Part shown: positions 58,239 through 64,000 of the stretch, one piece after another
Layout: the number at the start of each line of letters is the position of its first letter
Numbering within the stretch: position 1 is the first letter of the stretch
Assembly (NCBI RefSeq): GCF_900103275.1
Contig: NZ_FNGP01000001.1
Location: 1,027,271 to 1,091,270 of the forward strand
Length of the DNA: 64,000 nt
Source: Tessaracoccus oleiagri
GTDB lineage: Bacteria > Actinomycetota > Actinomycetes > Propionibacteriales > Propionibacteriaceae
Direction: 5' to 3'
Notes under the pieces: model-generated
What the model saw: only the letters and a program-made list of their open reading frames with translations
The model's database searches: none
What the model was told of the DNA's origin: nothing
Made by a program: the position numbers and the translations under genes

Positions 58239-58622
58239 GTGCCAACCGGGAAGGTGCGCTTCTTCGACGCGGAGAAGGGTTTCGGGTTCATCACCAAGGA
58301 TGACGGCGGCGACGTCTACGTGCGCGCCACCGCGCTCGCCGATGGTGTGGCCGCGCTGCACAGCGGGCAGCGGGTGGATTTCGGTGTCGTCGACGGGCGG
58401 CGGGGCGAACAGGCCCTGAACGTCCGCGTCATCGAGCAGCCGCCGTCGCTGTCGAAGGCCGCCAGGAAGCGTCCCCAGGAGATGGCAGTCATCATCGAAG
58501 ACCTGATCCAGATGCTCGACGGGGTGGGCAACGGCTACCGGGCCAACCGCCACCCCGACCCCAAGATGGCGGCCAAAGCGGCTCAGGTGCTGCGCCGCGT
58601 CGCCGATGAATTGGAGCTGTGA
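58239..58622 (+). CDS. Cold-shock domain protein with C-terminal extension
   Basis: The 127-residue protein begins with an RNA/DNA-binding cold-shock domain (GKVRFFDAEKGFGFITKDDG, with RNP-1 and RNP-2 aromatic residues, VYVRATAL). A C-terminal half of about 60 residues (RKRPQEMAVIIEDLIQML) is helical and found in actinobacterial CspB-like proteins. GTG 58239 has AAAGGGA upstream. It overlaps the DUF3027 gene (GTGA), a pairing common in actinobacteria. Confidence 0.92.
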   Translation: MPTGKVRFFDAEKGFGFITKDDGGDVYVRATALADGVAALHSGQRVDFGVVDGRRGEQALNVRVIEQPPSLSKAARKRPQEMAVIIEDLIQMLDGVGNGYRANRHPDPKMAAKAAQVLRRVADELEL

Positions 58623-59416
58623 AGTTGGTAACACCACCGCCCCGGGCCAAGGCCCCGAAGCTCGACCCGATCGCCGCCGCCGCGGTTGACCTGGCGCGCG
58701 AAGCCGCGAACGGCGTCAGCGGGCCGGAGGCCGTCGGGGAGCATGTCGAGGCCGTCGCCGAACCGGGCGACCGGGTGGTGACCCACTACTTCGAGTGCCT
58801 GCTGCCCGGCTACCCGGACTGGCACTGGGCCGTCACCACCGTGCGCGCCTCGCGCGCCAAGTTGGCCACCGTCAACGAGGTGTCGCTCCTGCCGAAGGAG
58901 CAGGCGCTGCTGGCGCCGGCATGGGTGCCGTGGGAGGAGCGGATCCAGCCCGGCGACGTCGGCCCCGGCCTCCTCATGGCCACGCCGGACAACGATCCCC
59001 GCCTCGAGCCCGGCTTCGCGGCCACCGACCTGCCCGCCGACGCCGACACCAGCGAGTGGGTGCAGCTGCGCACGACGGTCGCCGAGCTCGGCCTCGGCCG
59101 CGAGCGGGTCCTCAGCCGCTACGGACGCGACGAGGCGGCGGAACGCTGGATCGCCGGCCCGCCCGGCCCCGGTGATGAGGGCTCCCGCGAGGCGCCCGCG
59201 AACTGCGGCACCTGCGGCTACTTCGTCCCGCTGCGGGGCTCGCTCGGCACGCTCTTCGGTGCGTGCGCAAACAAGTACTCCGCCTCCGACGGCCGCGTCG
59301 TGCACCTGGACCACGGCTGCGGGGCGCATTCCGACGTCGTCGAGAAGTCCCGGGCCCGGGAGCTGCCGGCGCCCGTGTTCGACACCATCAGCCTCGACGA
59401 GGGACTCTTCGACTAG
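58619..59416 (+). CDS. DUF3027 protein
   Basis: The 265-residue protein matches DUF3027: DRVVTHYFECLLPGYPDWHW, LPKEQALLAPAWVPWEERI, GDVGPGLLMATPDNDPRL and a Cys cluster NCGTCGYFVPLRGSLG, GACANKYS, HGCGAHSDV that looks like a metal site. The family is actinobacterial and uncharacterised, usually beside a cold-shock protein gene. GTG 58619 overlaps the upstream stop by four bases. Confidence 0.92.
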   Translation: MKLVTPPPRAKAPKLDPIAAAAVDLAREAANGVSGPEAVGEHVEAVAEPGDRVVTHYFECLLPGYPDWHWAVTTVRASRAKLATVNEVSLLPKEQALLAPAWVPWEERIQPGDVGPGLLMATPDNDPRLEPGFAATDLPADADTSEWVQLRTTVAELGLGRERVLSRYGRDEAAERWIAGPPGPGDEGSREAPANCGTCGYFVPLRGSLGTLFGACANKYSASDGRVVHLDHGCGAHSDVVEKSRARELPAPVFDTISLDEGLFD

Positions 59417-59953
59417 CTAGCTCAGGCAGGTGCCGGTGATCGTGAACGGCACCTCCTCCACGAGCCCTGACGGTGCCGCGACCGCCGACGCCCGGCCGGT
59501 CAGCCGGAAATTGTCCTCGCTTCCCCCGAACTCCGCGCTGCCCGCGAATCCGCCGACGAGCGCGGTGCGGCCGCTGGGCATCGTGACCACGAGGTCGCGC
59601 AGTTCGCCGTCCTCGACGAGGAGCGTCACCCCGGAACCTTCCGGACCCGGTGCCACGACCGAGAGCCCGCGCGCCACGTCGCACTGCACCTCGGCGAACT
59701 GCGCGGACTCGTCGCCCAGCATCACCGAGAGGGTGCCGCCCGTCATGACGTCCCTGGTGGGCACCTCGATGGGTCCGGGCGGCTCGTCGGCGGCACTGGG
59801 GGAGACCGCGCCGGCGGAGGGGGTGAAAGTTGCAGTGGGGACGGGATCGGACGCCGAGGGCGACGGGGTCGGCGAGACGGTGCAGCCGGCGACGAAGGCC
59901 GTAGCCAGCGCCAACCAGCCGGCACGCCTCAGCCTCGCCACGCTACCCGTCAC
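59417..59953 (-). CDS. Secreted lipoprotein, LpqH-like
   Basis: The 178-residue product has a lipoprotein signal with lipobox VAGC (Cys about residue 24), a Ser/Pro/Thr-rich linker, and a beta-rich mature domain (GGTLSVMLGDESAQFAEVQC, with another Cys in GTCLS at the end, possibly disulfide-linked). The layout resembles mycobacterial LpqH-type lipoproteins, though identity is not claimed. GTG 59953 lies six bases after TACGCT (complement of 59960-59965). Confidence 0.75.
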   Translation of the reverse strand: MTGSVARLRRAGWLALATAFVAGCTVSPTPSPSASDPVPTATFTPSAGAVSPSAADEPPGPIEVPTRDVMTGGTLSVMLGDESAQFAEVQCDVARGLSVVAPGPEGSGVTLLVEDGELRDLVVTMPSGRTALVGGFAGSAEFGGSEDNFRLTGRASAVAAPSGLVEEVPFTITGTCLS

Positions 59954-60024
59954 CGGTCCAGCGTAGGTGATGCCGTGTCTGCGGGGCGACCTCGCCTCGG
60001 CTCCCCGGAGCCCGAAGCACTACC

Positions 60025-61554
60025 ATGACCGCCGTGACTACGAACACTGCTGACACCGCGGCCGACACCGGCCAATCCGCGCTCGACCGCTACTTCGGCA
60101 TCACGAGACGTGGATCCACCGTCGGACGCGAGATCCGCGGCGGGCTGGTCACGTTCTTCGCGATGGCCTACATCATTGCCCTCAACCCGCTCATCCTCGG
60201 CACCGCCGTCGACAAGAACGGCCTGCTGATCTCGGGAGCCCCGCAGCTCCTGGCCAACGGCGACGTCGACCACGCCGCCGTCGCCGCCTCCATCGGCATG
60301 GTCGCGGCCGCGACCGCGCTGATCGCGGGCGTGATGACCATCCTGATGGGCGTGATCGGCCGCTTCCCGATGGGCATCGCGGCCGGGCTCGGGCTGAACG
60401 CGCTCGTCGCGTACGTGCTCGCCCCGCAGATGACCTGGGCGCAGGCGATGGGCCTCGTGGTCTGGGAGGGCGTGCTGATCGCGATCCTCGTGCTCACCGG
60501 CTTCCGCACCGCGGTGTTCCGCGCCGTCCCCAAGACGCTGCGCACGGCCATCTCCGTCGGTATCGGCCTGTTCATCGCGTTCGTCGGCCTGATGAACGCG
60601 GGCGTCGTCCGTCGCGGCGCCGGTACGCCCGTGGAGCTCGGGGTCGGCGGCTCGCTCGTCGGCTGGCCGATCCTGGTGTTCCTCGTCGGCTTCTTCCTCC
60701 TCATCGCGCTCCACACCCTGCGCGTCAAGGGCGCGATCCTCATCTCCATCGCCGTCGCCACCGTGCTGGCGATCATCGTCGAGGCGGTGGCGAAGGTCGG
60801 CCCGCAGACGCCCGACGGCGCGAACCCGACGGGCTGGGCGCTCAACGTCCCGCAGCTCAGCGACTTCTCGCTGCCCAACCTCTCGCTGCTCGGCAACATC
60901 GACCTGTTCGGCGCGTTCTTCCCCGACGGCCAGTTCTCCCTGACCGTCACCCTGACGCTCGTCGTCCTGGTCTTCTCGCTGCTCCTGGCGGACTTCTTCG
61001 ACACCATGGGCACCGTCGTGGCCGTCGGCTCCGAGGGCAGCCTCCTCGACGAGCAGGGCATGCCCGAGCGCACCACCGAGATCCTGCTGGTCGACTCCGC
61101 CGCGGCGATCGCCGGCGGCCTGGGCTCGGTCTCCTCGAACACCTGCTACGTCGAGTCCACCACCGGCGTCGGCGAGGGCGCCCGCACGGGCCTCGCCTCC
61201 GTCGTGACCGGCGTGGCGTTCCTCGTCGCCATCTTCCTCGCGCCCGTCATCAACATGGTTCCCTCCGAGGCCGCCTCCCCGGCGCTCGCCTTCGTGGGCT
61301 TCCTGATGATTTCCCAGGTCGTCGACATCGACTGGAGCAAGCCCGAGTTCGGCATCCCGGCGTTCTTCACGATCATCTTCATGCCGTTCGCCTACTCGAT
61401 CACCACCGGCATCGGCGTCGGCTTCCTCGCCTATGTCTTCCTGATGGTCGTCAAGGGCCAGGGTCGCCGCGTGCACCCGCTGATGTACGTCGTCGCGGCG
61501 ATGTTCATCGTCTACTTCCTGCAGGGACCGCTGATCGACCTGATCGCGGGCTGA
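60025..61554 (+). CDS. NCS2-type nucleobase permease (PbuG/AzgA group)
   Basis: The 509-residue transporter has 12-14 membrane segments and AzgA/PbuG features: FFAMAYIIALNPLILG, MGIAAGLGLNALVAYVLAPQ, LVWEGVL-type segment, LLLADFFDTMGTVVAVGSEG and GGLGSVSSNTCYVESTTGVGEGARTGLAS. It most likely imports adenine, guanine or hypoxanthine with protons. ATG 60025 is listed, but TACCAT (60021-60026) ends seven bases before in-frame GTG 60034, which may be the leaderless start. Confidence 0.92.
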   Translation: MTAVTTNTADTAADTGQSALDRYFGITRRGSTVGREIRGGLVTFFAMAYIIALNPLILGTAVDKNGLLISGAPQLLANGDVDHAAVAASIGMVAAATALIAGVMTILMGVIGRFPMGIAAGLGLNALVAYVLAPQMTWAQAMGLVVWEGVLIAILVLTGFRTAVFRAVPKTLRTAISVGIGLFIAFVGLMNAGVVRRGAGTPVELGVGGSLVGWPILVFLVGFFLLIALHTLRVKGAILISIAVATVLAIIVEAVAKVGPQTPDGANPTGWALNVPQLSDFSLPNLSLLGNIDLFGAFFPDGQFSLTVTLTLVVLVFSLLLADFFDTMGTVVAVGSEGSLLDEQGMPERTTEILLVDSAAAIAGGLGSVSSNTCYVESTTGVGEGARTGLASVVTGVAFLVAIFLAPVINMVPSEAASPALAFVGFLMISQVVDIDWSKPEFGIPAFFTIIFMPFAYSITTGIGVGFLAYVFLMVVKGQGRRVHPLMYVVAAMFIVYFLQGPLIDLIAG

Positions 61555-61572
61555 TCGCCGGGCCGAGCGCGG

Positions 61573-61652
61573 GGGTTCACCTGCGTCCGGTCGGGTTCAC
61601 CTGCCTCCGTACGGGCCACCTGTCTCCGGTCCGATTCACCTGCCGACGTCCC
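61573..61652. repeat. Four degenerate 20-bp tandem repeats
   Basis: Units start at 61573, 61593, 61613 and 61633, each about 20 bases and containing CACCTG followed by TCCG-type sequence; the first two read GGGTTCACCTGC. The last unit ends two bases before an in-frame GTG of orfA (61654). They may be transposase-binding repeats at the element's left end. Confidence 0.7.
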
Positions 61653-61701
61653 AGTGCGTCAGCCTGTTGTGAGACAGCTGGGTGGGGAAAGGCAGATCGT
61701 C

Positions 61702-62202
61702 ATGGAAGAGGAGAAAGCGGCGGCGGTGCCGTTTCGTCCGTCGAGGCAGCATCACTTCACGCCAGCCCAGAAGTGGGCGGTGTTGCTGGAGTGGGACCAG
61801 TGTCTGGATCGGGGAGCGAAGGCCGAGTTCTGTCGGCGGATCGGGGTCTGGAACGGGACCCCGCTGGAATGGTCTCGGCAGCGGGCCGAGGGCAAGCTGA
61901 AGGATCCGGCTACCGTCGGTTCCATGAACAAGGACCCGAAGAAGGATCCGCGGTTGAGCGCCGAAGAACGCCGGGAGCTGCAGCAACTGCGGCGTGAGAA
62001 CCAGCGGCTGGAGCGCGAACTGGAGCAGTCCCAGGCTGCGGTCGACATCTTGGGAAAAGCTGCCGCGCTCTTGGAATCGCTGGCCAAGGGCGCGGACCAG
62101 CTCCCGCCGGAACCGAAGCCGGGCCGCCCGGCCTGGTTACAAGGGCCCGATACCTCGCAGTTGCCGCCGATACCGCCCAGGCCCTCCAAGCCGCAGGAAT
62201 GA
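61702..62202 (+). CDS. IS3-type transposase OrfA-like protein
   Basis: The 166-residue protein has a helix-turn-helix (HHFTPAQKWAVLLEWDQCLD to GAKAEFCRRIGV) and a coiled coil or leucine zipper (RRELQQLRRENQRLERELEQ, AAALLESLAKG) as in OrfA of IS3 elements. ATG 61702 is chosen for GGAAAGG upstream; the frame reaches GTG 61654. It overlaps orfB by four bases (ATGA), so the usual -1 frameshift fusion is not needed here. The element cannot transpose itself because orfB is truncated. Confidence 0.8.
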   Translation: MEEEKAAAVPFRPSRQHHFTPAQKWAVLLEWDQCLDRGAKAEFCRRIGVWNGTPLEWSRQRAEGKLKDPATVGSMNKDPKKDPRLSAEERRELQQLRRENQRLERELEQSQAAVDILGKAAALLESLAKGADQLPPEPKPGRPAWLQGPDTSQLPPIPPRPSKPQE

Positions 62203-62542
62203 GCATGGTGCGGGCCTGCGATCTGCTCGGTGTCGCGCGGTCGAGCGTGTATCGCCACCTCGCCGGCGGACGGGTCTCGACATTGACCATCCCTCAGGCG
62301 GAGCGGAACTATCCGAACCGGCTCAGCCCCGAGGAGCAGGTGGCGATCGTGGCCCGATTGAACCAGGAGGATGTGGCGGACCTGTCGATTAGGCAGGGCT
62401 ATTACTCGCTGCTCGACCGGGGCGAGTATCTGGGATCGCTGGCCACCATGCACCGGGTGATGCGGAAAGCCGGGCAGTCCGGGGACCGGCGTCGCTGCAG
62501 CACCAACGGGACCGCGTTGCCGCGGGTCAAGCCGGTCCGAGC
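62199..62542 (+). pseudogene. Truncated IS3-type transposase OrfB
   Basis: The first 114 residues of an OrfB/integrase remain: a helix-turn-helix (RACDLLGVARSSVYRHLAGG), EEQVAIVARLNQEDVADLSI, and LLDRGEYLGSLATMHRVMRK with RRRCSTNG. The catalytic rve domain with its DDE triad is missing because an IS256-family element starts at 62543; the frame then runs into the new element and stops at 62583-62585. Confidence 0.85.
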
Positions 62543-62563
62543 GTGTCAAGTTGTTTGTGTAAG
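62543..62563 (+). repeat. Left terminal inverted repeat of IS256-family element
   Basis: Begins GTGTCA and ends GTTTGTGTAAG. Eighteen of 21 positions match the complement of the right repeat at 63973-63993. Confidence 0.85.
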
Positions 62564-62581
62564 TGGTCGACATTTCAGGGG

Positions 62582-63940
62582 TTAGAGGTAGGGCTGGATT
62601 CGGTCGGGGTAGGCGAGGGCGAGTTGGGCGAGGGCTCGTTTCCAGTTCGTGACGACCTGTCCTTCGACGAGTCGGGGTTCGGCTTTGCGTTTCGAGCCCT
62701 TCGGTAGGCCGCGTTCCTTGGCTCGGTCACGGGCGCGTTTGTCCTCGATGTTGCAGATCGCCAGCCAGAGCAGTTTCACGACCGCGTCGTCGGAGGGGAA
62801 GTGACCGCGGTTCTTGGTGACCTTGCGCAGCTGGTAGTTCAACGACTCGATCGCGTTGGTGGTGTAGATCACCCGGCGCAGCATCGGCGGGAACGCCAGG
62901 AACGGTGTGAACCGGTCCCAGGCATCGGCGAACACGCGCACGGTGTTCGGGTTCTCCTTCCCCAGCTCAGAGGCCGCGAACGCCTCCAACGCCGCTCGGG
63001 CTGCCGCCTCGTCGGCGGCTTCGTAGACGCTCTTCAACGCGGTCGCGACGGGTTTGCGGGCCTTGTAGTTCACGAACCGCATCGCCTGCCGGATCAGATG
63101 GACCACGCAGGTCTGGACGGTGGCTTGGGGCCAGGTGGCCTCGATCGCCTCGGGGAACCCCGTGAGGCCGTCGCAGCAGACGATCAGCACGTCCTGGACG
63201 CCGCGGTTGGCGAGTTGGGCACACACCCCGGCCCAGAACTTCGCTCCTTCGGTGGCTTGGAGCCAGATCCCCAGCACGTGCTTGATCCCGTCCATGTCGA
63301 CACCGACGGCGATGTGGGCGGCCTTGTTCCGCACGTGCGCGCCGTCGCGGACCTTCACGATGATCGCGTCCAAGTAGATCACGGGGTAGAACGCCTCCAG
63401 CGGGCGCTGCTGCCACGCCAGCACCTCATCCAGGACCTCGTCGGTGATCTTCGAGATGGTCTCGCGGCTGATCTCCGTGCCGATCGTGGAGACGAGGTGG
63501 TGCTCGATGTCTCTGACGGTCATCCCACCCGCATACAACGAGATGATCATGTCATCGAGTCCGCCCAGCCTTCGGCTGCCCTTGGGGACCAGCATCGGCG
63601 TGAACGTCCCGTCCCGGTCGCGAGGGATGTCGAGGTCGACGTCACCGACGCTCGTGGCGACGGTCTTCGGATACGTACCGTTGCGGGAGTTCGGGAACAC
63701 GTCCGCGTCGGGATCGCCCTTCTCGTAACCGACATGCTCGGTCAGTTCCGCTTGGAGACCGCGCTCCAGGCCCGACTTGATCATCTGCTGGATCAGGCCG
63801 TCCTTGCCCTCGAGCTGCACGCTGCCGGCATCGATGGCGGCATAGAGCTCATCCAGCACACCGCTGGCCTCGAGGGCCCGGACGCCCTCACGCTGCTCGC
63901 GGCGACGCTCCTCACGGGCGTGCTTATCCATCATGGTCAT
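62582..63940 (-). CDS. IS256-family (mutator-type) transposase
   Basis: The 452-residue transposase carries the DDE residues: the first Asp in FYPVIYLDAIIVKVRDG, the second in LIVCCDGLTGFPEAI, and the Glu in YTTNAIESLNYQLRK. ELTEHVGYEKGDP, RNGTYPKTV and PRDRDGTFTPML are N-terminal family motifs. The full length suggests an intact enzyme. ATG 63940 is used; ATG 63931 and GTG 63970 in the same frame are alternatives, the last almost touching the terminal repeat. Confidence 0.93.
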   Translation of the reverse strand: MTMMDKHAREERRREQREGVRALEASGVLDELYAAIDAGSVQLEGKDGLIQQMIKSGLERGLQAELTEHVGYEKGDPDADVFPNSRNGTYPKTVATSVGDVDLDIPRDRDGTFTPMLVPKGSRRLGGLDDMIISLYAGGMTVRDIEHHLVSTIGTEISRETISKITDEVLDEVLAWQQRPLEAFYPVIYLDAIIVKVRDGAHVRNKAAHIAVGVDMDGIKHVLGIWLQATEGAKFWAGVCAQLANRGVQDVLIVCCDGLTGFPEAIEATWPQATVQTCVVHLIRQAMRFVNYKARKPVATALKSVYEAADEAAARAALEAFAASELGKENPNTVRVFADAWDRFTPFLAFPPMLRRVIYTTNAIESLNYQLRKVTKNRGHFPSDDAVVKLLWLAICNIEDKRARDRAKERGLPKGSKRKAEPRLVEGQVVTNWKRALAQLALAYPDRIQPYL

Positions 63941-63972
63941 CAGTGTCTCTGCTTTCGTGTCAGGAGCCACCC

Positions 63973-63993
63973 CTTACACAAACCATCTGACAC
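63973..63993 (-). repeat. Right terminal inverted repeat of IS256-family element
   Basis: On the + strand it begins CTTACACAAAC and ends TGACAC, the complement of the left repeat apart from three bases. Confidence 0.85.
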
Positions 63994-64000
63994 CACCGCC

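Larger units (their letters stand above)
61573..62542. mobile_element. IS3-like element remnant
   Basis: The block has tandem repeats at its left side, an OrfA-like gene, and an orfB cut short by another insertion. Its right end is not in the window. Left boundary is set at the first tandem repeat, which is a guess. Confidence 0.65.
62543..63993 (-). mobile_element. IS256-family insertion sequence
   Basis: The element is about 1451 bp, bounded by imperfect inverted repeats (62543-62563 and 63973-63993), with one transposase gene on the minus strand. The flanks GTCCGAGC (62535-62542) and CACCGCC (63994-64000) do not match, so no 8-9 bp target duplication is visible. Confidence 0.85.

Noticed and set aside
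59950..61476. A 508-codon open frame on the minus strand
   Set aside because: It is the antisense shadow of the NCS2 permease, rich in His/Asp/Glu, with no recognisable protein family.
61573..61652. CRISPR array
   Set aside because: The four units are directly adjacent, degenerate and have no unique spacers; they are tandem repeats.

Overview
The window is a high-GC actinobacterial chromosome segment. The gene content fits the Propionibacteriales (Propionibacteriaceae-like). It has carD-ispD-ispF with cysS and rlmB close by, gpmA and phoU next to senX3-regX3, a galactofuranose mutase, DUF3027, DUF3263 and DUF4032 families, a CIRCE-controlled groEL without groES, and many leaderless genes. 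The assignment is inferred from gene families and order only. No stretch above about 300 bases lacks a gene.

1-13 kb is a carbohydrate and cell-surface region. It holds a GH3 glycosidase cut by the window edge, a small lipoprotein, a domain-permuted membrane-anchored GH3 enzyme, UDP-galactopyranose mutase, an Agr-type GHKL kinase with its LytTR regulator, and a GH3-GtrA-GT2 operon.

13-42 kb is mostly core chromosome: an AI-2E-family exporter, an SDR, an alkyltransferase-like protein, gpmA, and phoU divergent from senX3-regX3 with a three-unit PHO box between them. Then come carD-ispD-ispF, glyA, cysS-rlmB, a FrnE-like oxidoreductase, metB, a dodecin, a ferritin, an orphan MsiK-like sugar ATPase, a DUF222/HNH protein, tandem cupins, tRNA-Thr(UGU), a PfkB kinase and manA.

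42.7-44.6 kb is groL behind two CIRCE operators. 44.9-55.2 kb is a compact sugar or polyol catabolic locus: a SorC-type regulator, a xylulokinase on the opposite strand, and a divergent operon of SIS isomerase, second xylulokinase, zinc dehydrogenase, ribose-type ABC importer (ATPase, permease, binding lipoprotein) and SDR. The operon ends in a strong terminator. A likely scheme is uptake of a pentitol or related polyol, oxidation to a ketose, phosphorylation, and entry to the pentose phosphate pathway with SIS-type isomerisation.

55.2-61.6 kb returns to housekeeping genes (cutC, NUDIX, nagB, cold-shock protein with DUF3027, a lipoprotein, a purine-type NCS2 permease). 61.6-64 kb is mobile DNA: an IS3-like element whose orfB is truncated by an IS256-family element that nearly fills the right edge.

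A cross-cutting signal is that about 19 genes have a TANNNT-like -10 hexamer ending 6 or 7 bases before the start codon, which points to leaderless transcription and helps decide several starts.
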